NCBI RefSeq assembly: GCF_018388425.1
Contig: NZ_CP074406.1
Location: 3,720,001 to 3,784,000 of the forward strand
From: Nocardioides faecalis
GTDB taxonomy: Bacteria > Actinomycetota > Actinomycetes > Propionibacteriales > Nocardioidaceae
DNA length: 64,000 bases
Reading direction: 5' to 3'
Shown: piece by piece, positions 43,258 to 51,625 of the stretch
Layout of the letters: each line of letters opens with the position of its first letter
How positions within the stretch are numbered: the first letter of the stretch is position 1
The notes under the pieces: generated by a model
Told to the model about the DNA's origin: nothing
Databases searched by the model: none
Seen by the model: the letters and a program-made list of their open reading frames with translations, nothing else
Program-made: the position numbers and the translations under genes

Positions 43258-43653
43258 ATGCCCACCGTGGACCTGACCTCCGGCAACTTCGAGCAGACCA
43301 TCCTCGAGAACGAGATCGTGCTCGTCGACTTCTGGGCGTCGTGGTGCGGCCCGTGCCGCAACTTCGCCCCGATCTACGAGGCGGCAGCGCAGCAGAACGC
43401 GGACCTGGTCTTCGGCTCGGTGAACACCGAGGAGGAGCAGGACCTCGCGGGTGCCGCGCAGATCAGCTCGATCCCGACGCTGATGGCGTTCAAGAAGGGC
43501 CACCTGGTGTTCTCCCAGGCCGGTGCCCTGCCCGCGCAGGCACTGGACCAGCTGATCAACGCCGTGCGCGAGCTCGACGTGGACGCCGCGATCGCGGAGA
43601 GCGCCGGCCAGGCCGACGCCGGCCAGGCTGGCACCGCCGACCAGCGTGGCTGA
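43258..43653 (+). CDS. Thioredoxin
   Basis: 131 residues: a full thioredoxin fold with the active site WCGPCR (Cys30, Cys33) and cis-Pro in SSIPTLMAF, followed by an Ala/Gln-rich tail. Two residues of the usual thioredoxin context differ (NFAPIYEAAAQQ in place of FAPIFDEIA-like), as in the actinobacterial TrxA2-type. It reduces protein disulphides with thioredoxin reductase, which is not in this window. The stop overlaps the next gene's GTG by 8 nt, linking it to a flavin-dependent oxidoreductase. No strong ribosome site is visible. Confidence 0.92.
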   Translation: MPTVDLTSGNFEQTILENEIVLVDFWASWCGPCRNFAPIYEAAAQQNADLVFGSVNTEEEQDLAGAAQISSIPTLMAFKKGHLVFSQAGALPAQALDQLINAVRELDVDAAIAESAGQADAGQAGTADQRG

Positions 43654-44686
43654 GCTCCAGCTCGGGCTGGACACCTTCGGCGACGTCACCGCCGATGCGT
43701 CCGGCGCGCCGCTGAGCCATGCCCAGGTGCTGCGCGACGTCGTCGAGCAGGCCGTCCTGGCCGACACGGTCGGCGTGGACGCGATCGGGCTCGGCGAGCA
43801 CCACCGCGACGACTTCGCGATCTCCGCACCCGACGTGGTCCTGGCCGCGATCGCCGCCCGCACCGAGCGGATCGTCCTGGGCACCGCGGTGACCGTGCTC
43901 AGCTCCGACGACCCGGTGCGCCTCTACGAGCGGTTCGCGACCCTCGACGCCCTGGCCGGTGGTCGGGTCGAGGTGACGCTGGGCCGCGGCTCGTTCACCG
44001 AGTCCTTCCCGCTCTTCGGCTACGACCTGGCCCACTACGAGCAGCTGTTCAGCGAGAAGCTCGACCTGTGGGCCGCGCTGCAGGGCGAGGGCACGGTGAC
44101 CTGGGACGCCGGCCGGCTGCGGCCACCGCTGCGCGCCGCCCGGATCTTCCCGCACACCGACCGCGGCTCGATCCCGACCTGGATCGGCGTCGGCGGCTCC
44201 CCGGAGTCGGTGGTCCGGGCCGCGCAGTACGGCTTCGGGCTCATGCTGGCGATCATCGGCGGCGAGCCGGCCCGGTTCGCGCCGTACGCCGACCTCTACC
44301 GCCGCGCCCTGACCGAGCTCGGGAAGCCGCCGCTGCCGATCGGCGTGCACTCCCCGGGCTTCGTGGCCGACACCGACGGCGAGGCGCGCGAGCTGCTGTT
44401 CCCGCACTTCAAGGCCAACCGGGACCGGATCGGGGCCGAGCGCGGCTGGGGGCCGGTCACCCGGGCGCAGTACGACGCCGAGGTGGAGACCGGTGCGCTG
44501 TTCGTCGGCTCCCCGGAGACCGTGGCCCGCAAGATCGCCGACACCGCGCGCACCCTGGGCCTGGACCGCTTCGACCTGAAGTACTCCAACGGGCCGCTGC
44601 CGCACGAGCACCTGATGCGGTGCATCGAGCTCTACGGCAAGGCGGTCATCCCGCGGGTGCGCGAGCTCCTCGCCGAAGAGGCCTGA
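43646..44686 (+). CDS. LLM-class flavin-dependent oxidoreductase
   Basis: 346-residue luciferase-like TIM barrel using FMN or F420. Typical segments are GVDAIGLGEHHRDDFAISAP, here split as IGLGEHH and FAISAPDVVLAAIAART, then LGTAVTVLSSDDPVRLYE and VEVTLGRGSFTESFPLFG, and IGVGGSPESVVRAA near 180. It belongs to the bacterial luciferase-like rather than the clear F420 subgroup, but the cofactor is not proven. It overlaps thioredoxin by 8 nt, suggesting translational coupling. A 14-bp tandem repeat follows the gene. Confidence 0.9.
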   Translation: MAELQLGLDTFGDVTADASGAPLSHAQVLRDVVEQAVLADTVGVDAIGLGEHHRDDFAISAPDVVLAAIAARTERIVLGTAVTVLSSDDPVRLYERFATLDALAGGRVEVTLGRGSFTESFPLFGYDLAHYEQLFSEKLDLWAALQGEGTVTWDAGRLRPPLRAARIFPHTDRGSIPTWIGVGGSPESVVRAAQYGFGLMLAIIGGEPARFAPYADLYRRALTELGKPPLPIGVHSPGFVADTDGEARELLFPHFKANRDRIGAERGWGPVTRAQYDAEVETGALFVGSPETVARKIADTARTLGLDRFDLKYSNGPLPHEHLMRCIELYGKAVIPRVRELLAEEA

Positions 44687-44705
44687 CCGCCTGACCCGGT
44701 CGCCC

Positions 44706-44771
44706 ACCCACGTCGACCACCCACGTCGACCCACCCACGTCGACCACCCACGTCGACCACCCACGTCGACC
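44706..44771. repeat. 13-14-bp tandem repeat between convergent genes
   Basis: Five units of ACCCACGTCGACC, alternating with one extra C. Each contains the palindrome GTCGAC. It fills most of the gap between the oxidoreductase and the TetR gene. Confidence 0.85.
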
Positions 44772-44780
44772 AGGGCCGGG

Positions 44781-45467
44781 TCAGGGCCGGGCGCCGGTCC
44801 CGGCGATGAGCTGGGCGTCGACGACGTCGAACACGTCGACGAGGGCATCGACGACCTCCTCGCGCTCGACGGCGATGTCACCCTGCAGCACCGCACCCAG
44901 GGTGTGCGCCACGCCGCCGATGAGGAACCGGGCGACCATCCGCACCCGCGCCCCGATCGTCTCCGCGAGCGCGTCGGGGTCGGCGACGGCCGGGTCGCCG
45001 TGCGCGGCGGTGACCGCGAGCAGGCCGGCGAAGCGGCGGCTCTCGGCGAGCACCCGGGGGCCGAGCGCCGGGGAGCTGACGGACTCGATGAGCGCGATCC
45101 GACCCTTGCGGGGGTCCTCGAGCATCAGGTCGACCATCTCGGCCAGCACCGCCCGGATCCGCTCGCGCCGCGACGCCTCTGCACCGGCCGCGGCCAGGGC
45201 GCCCAGGGCTCGGGTGGCGGCCTCGCTGGCGATCTCGTCGAAGACGGCCCGCTCCAGCGCCTCGATCCCGGCGAAGGACTCGTAGAAGTAGCGGGCCGCG
45301 AGCCCGGAGTCCTCCACGACGGCCCGCACCGTCGTACCGGCGACGCCGCGGGTGCCGAACAGCTCCAGGCCGGCGGCGAGCAGCCGGGCGCGCCGCTCCG
45401 CGACCCGCTCCTCGGGGGCCTGGCCGCGGTAGCGGCGGGTGCTGTCCGTGGTCCGCTCCTGCTGCAC
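44781..45467 (-). CDS. TetR family transcriptional regulator
   Basis: 228 residues. The HTH is at about 40-70 (GVAGTTVRAVVEDSGLAARYFYESF); the remaining helices form the ligand domain. It is transcribed away from the MpaB-type oxygenase gene, and a 12-bp perfect palindrome lies in their shared 80-bp spacer, so it most likely represses that gene. GTG 45467 follows CAAGAT by 6 nt, possibly leaderless. Ligand unknown. Confidence 0.9.
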   Translation of the reverse strand: MQQERTTDSTRRYRGQAPEERVAERRARLLAAGLELFGTRGVAGTTVRAVVEDSGLAARYFYESFAGIEALERAVFDEIASEAATRALGALAAAGAEASRRERIRAVLAEMVDLMLEDPRKGRIALIESVSSPALGPRVLAESRRFAGLLAVTAAHGDPAVADPDALAETIGARVRMVARFLIGGVAHTLGAVLQGDIAVEREEVVDALVDVFDVVDAQLIAGTGARP

Positions 45468-45514
45468 CCAAACATCTTGACACAGGCGTTCTCAGATGCG
45501 TTCATGGGATCTGA

Positions 45515-45526
45515 CAACACGTGTTG
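45515..45526. promoter_or_regulatory. Candidate TetR operator
   Basis: CAACACGTGTTG, a perfect 12-bp palindrome 22 bp before the MpaB-type gene start and 48 bp before the divergent tetR start. Confidence 0.55.
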
Positions 45527-45547
45527 ACCGTTCAAGGATGCTCCCCG

Positions 45548-46564
45548 ATGACGCTCACCAGCCCCAGTCCCAGTCCCAGCGCCAGTCCCAGCACGGGCCG
45601 CGACGCCGTACCAGCCGCACCGGCCGCAGCAGGCACGCCCGAGGTGCCGCCGTGGCACCCCTCGCAGCCGCACCACGAGCTCGCCGCCGACGTGCGCTGG
45701 TGGATGGGGATGCCCCTGACGTTCGGCCTGTTCGGCCGCCTCGCGCTCGACCAGGTCGCCTACCGCGAGGTCGCCGCCGCGGTGGACGCCACCGGCCGGT
45801 TCGCGGAGAACTTCACCAACCGCGGGTTGCGCAGCTACCTGTGGGGCCCGCTGCTGCTGTTCGGCGACGACGTCGACCGCCACGCGACCGCGGAGCGGTT
45901 GAAGAACCTGCACGCCGGGGTGCACGGCAAGGGCAAGGGCCACTTCTCCGGGGAGCGCTACAGCGCGCTCAACCCCGCCGTGTGGAAGTGGGTGGGCACC
46001 AGCAGCCTGCTGATCTTCTACACCGGCTACGTGACCACCTACGGCCGCGACCTCGACGACGAGCAGCGCGAGGTCGTCTACCGCACCGCGCTGCACCTCA
46101 GCGCCTCCGACCTGCCCAGCGACGCCGCCGCGGTGCCCCGCACGGTCGCCGAGATGGAGGCGTACTACGAACAGGTCGCGACCACGAAGCTCGCCGACAA
46201 CGAGTTCCTGCAGTGGGCGAACCAGACGTTCGACGCGCTGCCGGTGCCCACCCTGATCGGCCCCCGCTGGCTGCACCGCCTCATCACGCCGCTGTGGCGG
46301 GCGGCGACGCCGGCGCTGAGCCGGCCGGCGCGGGTCTGCGCCGCGGGCGCCGCGCACCCGCGGATGCGCGAGCTGCTCGGCATCACCTGGACGCCGCGGC
46401 TGCAGCGCGAGCTCGACCTCTACACCGCGCTCATCCGCCTCGGTCGGCACCGGCTGCCGAAGTGGCTGCTGCTCGAGCCGCTGGCCTACAACCGGTTCCG
46501 CTACGAGCGCCTGCGGGCGCTCTACGCCAAGCCGCAGCTCACGTCGTTCGCCGCACCCGACTAA
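45548..46564 (+). CDS. MpaB-type oxygenase (DUF2236)
   Basis: 338-residue member of the MpaB/latex-clearing-protein-like DUF2236 family, heme-containing oxygenases. Characteristic parts are RLALDQVAYREV, RLKNLHAGVHGKG (His-rich helix) and VWKWVGTSSLLIFYTGY, with EFLQWANQTFDALPVP later. A Ser/Pro repeat of about 12 residues opens the protein. ATG 45548 is chosen for the AAGGA site 7-11 nt upstream; GTG 45521 lies inside the operator palindrome and is unlikely. Divergent from a TetR gene. Substrate unknown; a second family member begins beyond 64000. Confidence 0.85.
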   Translation: MTLTSPSPSPSASPSTGRDAVPAAPAAAGTPEVPPWHPSQPHHELAADVRWWMGMPLTFGLFGRLALDQVAYREVAAAVDATGRFAENFTNRGLRSYLWGPLLLFGDDVDRHATAERLKNLHAGVHGKGKGHFSGERYSALNPAVWKWVGTSSLLIFYTGYVTTYGRDLDDEQREVVYRTALHLSASDLPSDAAAVPRTVAEMEAYYEQVATTKLADNEFLQWANQTFDALPVPTLIGPRWLHRLITPLWRAATPALSRPARVCAAGAAHPRMRELLGITWTPRLQRELDLYTALIRLGRHRLPKWLLLEPLAYNRFRYERLRALYAKPQLTSFAAPD

Positions 46565-46690
46565 CGGCCGATCGAGGCGCGGGGCGCCGTACATGAGAGG
46601 ATCGCGGCCGGGGGACGGGCGCACGAACGCGCCCGCAGGCGGCGCCGAGACGGCCCCGCCCGGACCGGCCACGGGGCGAAGGGGACGACG

Positions 46691-47317
46691 ATGAGCGATG
46701 TCGCCGCCGTCCGCTACCCCACCCCGGTCGTCGTCCGCGGCCTCGACGTCGCCGCCAAGGGCATGCTCGTCGGGCTGCTCCTGCTGGCCCTCGTCGACCC
46801 CGACGGCTCGAACCTGCGCGACAAGGCCGCCGAGGCCCGCGCGATCGGCTACCCGCTGGCGTCCTTCACCATCCCGCTGATCTGGCTGCTGGCGTGGAAG
46901 GAGCGGGCCTCCTTCCCGTGGGTCCCCGACATGCTGGTCACGCTGACCTGCTTCACCGACATCCTCGGCAACCGGATGGACCTCTACGACCAGATCGTCT
47001 GGTTCGACGACTTCATGCACTTCGCCAACACCGGCCTGCTGGCCGCGGCGGTCATCCTGCTGACGCTGCACCACACCACGCCCCGGGTGCGGCTCGTGGA
47101 GCGCGCCCTGGCGGTCGGCGCCACCGGCGCGATCGCCTGGGAGGTCGCGGAGTACTTCGCCTTCATCAACGGCCACGCCGAGCGTGCCTTCGCCTACGCC
47201 GACACCCTCAGCGACCTCGGCCTCGGCGTGGCCGGCTCCGTGTTCGCGGCGCTGGCGATCCACTCGCTGTGGCGCTTCGGCCAGCTGCGCGAGGTCGCGC
47301 CCCAGCTCGGACGCTGA
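46691..47317 (+). CDS. DUF2238-like integral membrane protein
   Basis: 208 residues with about five membrane helices. The recurring signatures of this family are seen: RMDLYDQIVWFDDFMHFANT, EVAEYFAFIN and ADTLSDLGLGVAGS, with charged residues inside helices suggesting a metal or ion site. Its biochemical role is unknown. GAAGGGG stands 8-14 nt before ATG 46691. It follows the oxygenase by 126 bp and need not be co-transcribed. Confidence 0.75.
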   Translation: MSDVAAVRYPTPVVVRGLDVAAKGMLVGLLLLALVDPDGSNLRDKAAEARAIGYPLASFTIPLIWLLAWKERASFPWVPDMLVTLTCFTDILGNRMDLYDQIVWFDDFMHFANTGLLAAAVILLTLHHTTPRVRLVERALAVGATGAIAWEVAEYFAFINGHAERAFAYADTLSDLGLGVAGSVFAALAIHSLWRFGQLREVAPQLGR

Positions 47318-47351
47318 GCGGTTCGGGGCGCAGCGTCACCTCGACGCTGCC

Positions 47352-47687
47352 TCAGCGGCCATCCCACGCCCGCACCGACGACGGCTCCGCCTTCACCCCG
47401 AGGTCACGGGCGGCAGCGGAGATCGCCCGGGCCAGCGCGATGTCGACGGTGGTCAGCGACTGCGTGTCGTGGGTGGAGACCCGGACCTCCACGACGCCGT
47501 AGCGCAGGTTCACGTCCGGGTGGTGGTCGGCCGCCTCGGCGATCCGGCCGATCTCCGCGACCAGCCGCAGCCCGGTCGCGAAGTCACGGGTGCGGAACAG
47601 CGCGTGGGCCTGCCCGGCCACGACCCGCCAGTCCCCCAGTCCTGAGGCGGAGAGGAACTCGTCACCACTCACCACGACGTACGCCAT
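47352..47687 (-). CDS. 4a-hydroxytetrahydrobiopterin (pterin-4a-carbinolamine) dehydratase
   Basis: 111-residue PCD/DCoH protein. The catalytic HHPD (55-58) and the third His (STHD, residue 73) are present; length and fold match the family. It regenerates pterin cofactor for aromatic amino-acid hydroxylases or acts in molybdopterin-related steps in bacteria; no hydroxylase is nearby. ATG 47687 follows TAGCGT by 6 nt, so it is leaderless. Confidence 0.92.
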   Translation of the reverse strand: MAYVVVSGDEFLSASGLGDWRVVAGQAHALFRTRDFATGLRLVAEIGRIAEAADHHPDVNLRYGVVEVRVSTHDTQSLTTVDIALARAISAAARDLGVKAEPSSVRAWDGR

Positions 47688-47693
47688 TCCCAG

Positions 47694-47699
47694 ACGCTA
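47694..47699 (-). promoter_or_regulatory. -10 box of the pterin dehydratase promoter
   Basis: TAGCGT on the minus strand, 6 nt before ATG 47687. Confidence 0.6.
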
Positions 47700-47766
47700 G
47701 GGGGCTTGGGGCCGAACGCCAAGGGCGACGCACCGCACGAACGCACCGGTTGAGAGGATCCTCGGC

Positions 47767-48237
47767 GTGGGTGAGGTCTTCGAGTGCGAGATCCAGGCGC
47801 GGGTGCGCGACGTCAACCTCGGCGGGCACGTCGACAACGTGGAGGCACTGCGGGTCCTCGACGAGGCGCGGCTGCTGTTCTTCCGGTTCGCGCCCCTGCC
47901 CGGCAGCGACCGGCCCGGCCTGTTCCGTGACGTGCCGTCCGGGGTGGCCGAGCTCGTCGGCGCCCAACGCATCGACTACCACTCCGAGATGCGGTTCGTG
48001 GCCTACCAACCGTTCCTGGTGCGGATCTGGGTGAGCCACATCGGCGGCTCGTCGTTCACCGTCGGCTACGAGCTGCGCGTCGACGCCGACCACCCGCCCG
48101 CGATCGTCGCCGAGTCGACGGTCGTCTTCTGGGACACCACGGCCGGCCGCTCCTGGCCGATCTCCGAGGAGGTCCGGGCCACCCTGGCGTCGTACCTCGG
48201 GGAACCGGTGGACCTGCGGGAGCGCCCGGGCCGCTGA
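47767..48237 (+). CDS. Acyl-CoA thioesterase, hotdog fold (4HBT family)
   Basis: 156-residue single hotdog-fold thioesterase. The opening EIQARVRDVNLGGHVDNVEALRVLDEAR, split here as RVRDVNLGGHVDN and ALRVLDEARLLFF, is the 4HBT/FadM-like active-site loop, with Asp16 (by family) as catalytic acid. VAELVGAQRIDYHSEM and VRIWVSHIGGSSFTV are the remaining strands. Acyl chain preference is unknown. GTG 47767 has GAGGAT 7 nt upstream, a possible leaderless promoter. Confidence 0.85.
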   Translation: MGEVFECEIQARVRDVNLGGHVDNVEALRVLDEARLLFFRFAPLPGSDRPGLFRDVPSGVAELVGAQRIDYHSEMRFVAYQPFLVRIWVSHIGGSSFTVGYELRVDADHPPAIVAESTVVFWDTTAGRSWPISEEVRATLASYLGEPVDLRERPGR

Positions 48238-48273
48238 CGGGCCGCGGCGCGGCACGTCTGTGCCGGGCCGCCC

Positions 48274-48279
48274 TACAGT
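48274..48279 (+). promoter_or_regulatory. -10 box of a leaderless TetR promoter
   Basis: TACAGT, 6 nt before GTG 48286. Confidence 0.6.
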
Positions 48280-48285
48280 GGGTGC

Positions 48286-48969
48286 GTGCCCCGTCCGATC
48301 CGCAGGCGCCGTGTCGCCGACGTGCGCGCCCTGCAGGACCGGCGCGAGGAGCTGCTCGACGCGGCGCTGCGCATCATCGACCGCGACGGCTTCGAGGCGC
48401 TGAACATCGAGACGATCGCCAAGGAGGCCGGGGTCGGCCAGCCGTTCGTCTACCGCAGCTACGACGGCTTCGGAGCGCTGCTGCTCGCCCTGATCGATCG
48501 CCAGCAACGACGCTCGATGAACCAGCTCTACGCCGCCCTCGACCTCGACGCACCCGAGCGTGACGACCTCGCCGCCGTGATGGAGCGCGCGGCACCCGCG
48601 CTGCACCGGATGGTCCTCGACGACCCCGTCCTGTGGCGGGCGATGCTGTGCCCCGGACCGCACGTGCCGGACGCGGTGCTCGACCGCATCGCCGCCGACC
48701 GCGAGCAGCTGCGCTCGGTGTTCGAGCAGCTCCTCACCGCCCGCGCCGAGAAGGAGCAGGCCGAGAGAGAAGGGGCGGGCAGGGAGACCAGCGGAGGCAG
48801 CGACGAGGACGGCGGCGCCGTGATCGACCCCGAGGTGCTCTCCCACGCCCTGGTCGCCGCCCTCGAGCAGCTCGGCAGGCTGGTGCTGGCCGACCCCGAG
48901 CGGTACGACGAGCCGCGGCTGCTGCACACCGTCCGCGTGCTCTTCGGCCGACCTGCGAGCCCCTGGTGA
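48286..48969 (+). CDS. TetR family transcriptional regulator
   Basis: 227 residues. HTH around 30-55 (FEALNIETIAKEAGVGQPFVYR); the ligand domain contains an insertion of Glu/Gly/Ser residues near 160-180 that looks disordered. It is followed 7 bp later by an acetyltransferase gene on the same strand, so both are probably co-transcribed. The promoter gives a leaderless mRNA. Targets unknown. Confidence 0.9.
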   Translation: MPRPIRRRRVADVRALQDRREELLDAALRIIDRDGFEALNIETIAKEAGVGQPFVYRSYDGFGALLLALIDRQQRRSMNQLYAALDLDAPERDDLAAVMERAAPALHRMVLDDPVLWRAMLCPGPHVPDAVLDRIAADREQLRSVFEQLLTARAEKEQAEREGAGRETSGGSDEDGGAVIDPEVLSHALVAALEQLGRLVLADPERYDEPRLLHTVRVLFGRPASPW

Positions 48970-48976
48970 GCACTCC

Positions 48977-49465
48977 GTGAGCACGCCCGCGTCCCCGCCG
49001 ACGATCGCCCGGCTCGCCACGGTCGGCGACGCCGAGCAGGTCGCGGCGCTGCTGCACGAGTTCAATGCCGAGTTCGACGCCCCCAGCCCGACCCTCGCCG
49101 ACCTCTCCCGCAGGTTCACCACCCTGCTGGCCGGCGACGACGTGCTCGTCGTGCTCGCCGAGCGGGCCGTGGAGGCCGCCCCGATCGGCTTCGCCTTCCT
49201 GACGCTGCGCCCCACGCCGTACGGCGACGGGCCGCTGGCACAGCTCGAGGAGCTCTACGTGCGCCCCGACCTGCGGGGCGAGGGCACCGGCACGCTGCTG
49301 CTCGAGACCGCGCTGGCACAGGTGCGGGCGCGCAGCGGCATCGAGATGCACATCAACGTCGACGAGGTGGACGCCGACGCCCGCCGGTTCTACGAGCGGC
49401 ACGGCTTCACCAACGTCGAGCCCGGCGCCGACTACCGGATGCTGAGCTACCGGCGCGAGCTCTGA
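48977..49465 (+). CDS. GNAT family N-acetyltransferase
   Basis: 162 residues. The acetyl-CoA pyrophosphate loop is LYVRPDLRGEGTGTLLLE (R-G-x-G-x-G/A pattern) and the C-terminal ARRFYERHGFTNVE matches the family end. The acceptor is unknown. It is 7 bp downstream of a TetR gene. The stop is directly followed by the remnant of a VOC-family gene. Confidence 0.88.
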   Translation: MSTPASPPTIARLATVGDAEQVAALLHEFNAEFDAPSPTLADLSRRFTTLLAGDDVLVVLAERAVEAAPIGFAFLTLRPTPYGDGPLAQLEELYVRPDLRGEGTGTLLLETALAQVRARSGIEMHINVDEVDADARRFYERHGFTNVEPGADYRMLSYRREL

Positions 49466-49471
49466 GCCGGC

Positions 49472-49528
49472 ACCGACCTCGACGGGCACCCGTTCTGCCT
49501 GTGCCCGCCGCCGCAGGGCGCGGCCTGA
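49472..49528 (+). pseudogene. C-terminal remnant of a VOC-family gene
   Basis: In frame from 49472 the DNA reads TDLDGHPFCLCPPPQGAA and stop, nearly matching IDPDGHPFCLCPPPQDAP at the end of the intact VOC gene (49581-49994); about 37 of the central 40 bases agree. No start or body remains. It is the tail of a partial tandem duplication. Confidence 0.75.
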
Positions 49529-49580
49529 CGCTGCGCGCATGGGCCTGGCGCGACGCCCGTTCGGGGGGAACACTGACGTG

Positions 49581-49994
49581 ATGACCGATCCCACCCCTGG
49601 CACCTCCCCCACGAGCCCGGTGACCGGCCTCGTCGCCATCACCCTCGACACCCCGGACGCCGCTCGCCTGGCCCAGTTCTACGCCGACCTGGCCGGCGGC
49701 GAGGTCACCGGCGTCTACCCGGAGTACGGCTACGCCTCGGCCGACCTGCTCGGTGTCACGCTCAACTTCCAGGGCGTCGCCGACTACACGCCGCCGCAGT
49801 GGCCCTCCGCCGAACACCCGCAGCAGTTCCACCTGGACCTGCGGGTCGACGACCTCGACGCGGCCCTCGAGCACGCCCGTGCGCTGGGCGCCACCGTGGC
49901 GCCGACGCAGAGCGGCGAGGGGGCGTGGGTGGTGATGATCGACCCCGACGGGCACCCGTTCTGCCTGTGCCCGCCGCCGCAGGACGCACCCTGA
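49581..49994 (+). CDS. VOC/glyoxalase family protein
   Basis: 137 residues; two beta-alpha-beta-beta-beta modules of the vicinal-oxygen-chelate fold (LVAITLDTPDAARLAQFYAD and FHLDLRVDDLDAALEHARAL), ending in DPDGHPFCLC. Metal and substrate are not predicted. ATG 49581 is chosen because GGGGGGAA lies upstream and the longer form starting at 49539 has a non-family leader. The C-terminal codons are repeated in a remnant at 49472. Confidence 0.85.
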   Translation: MTDPTPGTSPTSPVTGLVAITLDTPDAARLAQFYADLAGGEVTGVYPEYGYASADLLGVTLNFQGVADYTPPQWPSAEHPQQFHLDLRVDDLDAALEHARALGATVAPTQSGEGAWVVMIDPDGHPFCLCPPPQDAP

Positions 49995-50012
49995 CCGGCT
50001 GAGGTCAGCCCT

Positions 50013-50068
50013 CCGGGACGCCCGGGACGCCCCGGGACGCCCCGGGACGCCCGGGACGCCCGGGACGC
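50013..50068. repeat. CGGGACGCC short tandem repeat
   Basis: About six units of CGGGACGCC with one extra C in places, filling the gap between the VOC and RibD-like genes. The last unit abuts the stop of the latter. Confidence 0.8.
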
Positions 50069-50695
50069 TCAGGGGCGCCGGTAGGTCAGGTGGGTGACGT
50101 GCGGCGTGCTCCGCGCCGAGACCGGCACCAGGCCGAGCACGGGCACGTCGTCGAACAGCCGGGATCCGCCGTGCGGTACCGCGCCGACGGCCAGCCCGGA
50201 GGAGTACGGCGCCACGTGCAGCCGCAGCTCGTCGATCACGCCCGCGGCGAGCGCGGCGTTGATCGTGGTGGCACCACCCGCGATCGCGACCGTGCCGTCC
50301 CCGGCCGCCGCGCGGGCCTGCTGCAGCGCGGAGTCGAGGCCGTCGGTGACGAAGTGGAACGTCGTACCGCCGGTCATCTCCAGCGGCGGACGCGGATGGT
50401 GAGTGAGCACGAAGACCGGGGCCCGGTACGGCGGCTCCTCGCCCCACCAGCCCCGCCAGGACAGGTCCCACGGCCCGCGGTCGGGGCTGAACATGTTGCG
50501 CCCCATCACGTAGGCCTTGGCCTCGAGGATGCCGGCGATCTCCTCCGGGCTCTCGTCGGCACGGTCGAACATCCACGCGTGCAACGGCGCCTGGTCCAGG
50601 TCGCCGAACGGGCGCTCCAGGCACTGACGAGGCCCGGCGCCGAAGCCGTCGAGGGTGACGCCGATGTCGGCGGTGACGCGCACGGGTGGGTCCAT
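50069..50695 (-). CDS. Dihydrofolate reductase/RibD C-terminal family protein
   Basis: 208 residues. The family pattern is clear: VTADIGVTLDGFGAG at the N-terminus, YVMGRNMFS, HHPRPPLEMTGGTTFHFV and GGATTINAALAAGVIDELRLHVAP. The fold binds NADPH and reduces pyrimidine or pterin-like compounds; in actinobacteria these YyaP/YwjB-like paralogues are of unknown function. ATG 50695 is used. Repetitive DNA lies upstream. Confidence 0.85.
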   Translation of the reverse strand: MDPPVRVTADIGVTLDGFGAGPRQCLERPFGDLDQAPLHAWMFDRADESPEEIAGILEAKAYVMGRNMFSPDRGPWDLSWRGWWGEEPPYRAPVFVLTHHPRPPLEMTGGTTFHFVTDGLDSALQQARAAAGDGTVAIAGGATTINAALAAGVIDELRLHVAPYSSGLAVGAVPHGGSRLFDDVPVLGLVPVSARSTPHVTHLTYRRP

Positions 50696-50755
50696 AAAGG
50701 TACTGACCGCCGCAGCGGTGCGGACTCATCGGCCCCACCTCGGCCCACCCCAGGT

Positions 50756-50855
50756 GACTCGGCGGACCACGACGGGCGACTCGGCGGACCGCGACGGGGG
50801 ATTCGACGGACCACGACGGGGGATTCGACGGACCACGGGAGGGGATTCGACGGCG
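50756..50855 (+). repeat. 22-bp phased direct repeats in the divergent promoter region
   Basis: Four complete 22-bp units (50756-50777, 50778-50799, 50800-50821, 50822-50843) and a partial fifth. The core is GA(C/T)TCG(G/A)CGGACC. 22 bp is two helical turns. It sits between the RibD-like gene and the LysE gene. Nothing else is evident in 50696-50935. Confidence 0.75.
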
Positions 50856-50935
50856 GGCAAGGCTCGCACGTCGGGGCCGTCACATCCGGGGGGATCGGGA
50901 CCGGAACGGGAGCCGGAGGTGGGAGGATCGCGCCC

Positions 50936-51625
50936 GTGCTGGGCATCACCGACCTGTCGACGTACCTCATCGGCGTCGTGCTCATCGTGCTGCTGCCGGG
51001 ACCGAACTCGTTGTACGTGCTGTCGGTGGCGGCGCGGCGCAGCACGCGGGCCGGGTTCGCTGCGGCAGGCGGCGTGCTGACCGGGGACGCGGTGCTGATG
51101 ACGCTGTCGGCGGCCGGGGTGGCGTCGTTGCTGCAGGCCAACGACGCCGCGTTCGCGGTGGTGAAGTGGGTGGGTGCCGGCTACCTGGGGTTCCTGGCCT
51201 ACGCGATGCTGCGCGGTGCGCTGGAGATGTGGCGCAGCCGCCGCGGCGTGGTGGAGACCGTCGAGCAGGTCACCGCGGAGCTGCCGGCCACCGCCGACGC
51301 CAGCGCCCAGCCCAGCGCGCGGGCCGAGCGGCCCTACCGGCGCGCGCTGCTGATCAGCCTGCTCAACCCGAAGGCGATCCTGTTCTTCGTCGCGTTCTTC
51401 GTGCAGTTCGTCGACCCCGCCTACGCGCACCCCGCGGTGTCGTTCCTGGTGCTCGGCGCGTTCGCGCAGGCATGCTCGCTGCTGTACCTGAGCGTGCTGA
51501 TCTTCGCCGGCACCCGCCTGGCGGCGGCCTTCCGACGGCGCAAGGCCGTCTCGGCGGTCGCGACGTCGGCGGTGGGCGCCGTCTTCCTCGGCTTCGCGGT
51601 CAAGCTGTCGCTGTCCTCGGCGTGA
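50936..51625 (+). CDS. LysE family amino-acid exporter
   Basis: 229 residues and six membrane helices. The LysE signature LLPGPNSLYVLSVAARRSTRAG is near 18-40 (given here as LPGPNSLYVLSV plus ARRSTRAG), then GDAVLMTLSAAGVASLL and a second conserved stretch LLISLLNPKAILFFVAFF. A 30-residue Ala/Gln/Ser linker sits in the central cytoplasmic loop. Substrate unknown; relatives export Lys, Arg, homoserine or threonine. GTG 50936 follows a GAGGAT by 7 nt. The phased 22-bp repeats upstream may regulate it. Confidence 0.9.
   Translation: MLGITDLSTYLIGVVLIVLLPGPNSLYVLSVAARRSTRAGFAAAGGVLTGDAVLMTLSAAGVASLLQANDAAFAVVKWVGAGYLGFLAYAMLRGALEMWRSRRGVVETVEQVTAELPATADASAQPSARAERPYRRALLISLLNPKAILFFVAFFVQFVDPAYAHPAVSFLVLGAFAQACSLLYLSVLIFAGTRLAAAFRRRKAVSAVATSAVGAVFLGFAVKLSLSSA

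Noticed and set aside
44706..44771. Tandem GTCGAC units as an operator or replication origin iteron
   Set aside because: It lies between two convergent gene ends, where regulation is unlikely; simple expansion of a short repeat is the better explanation.
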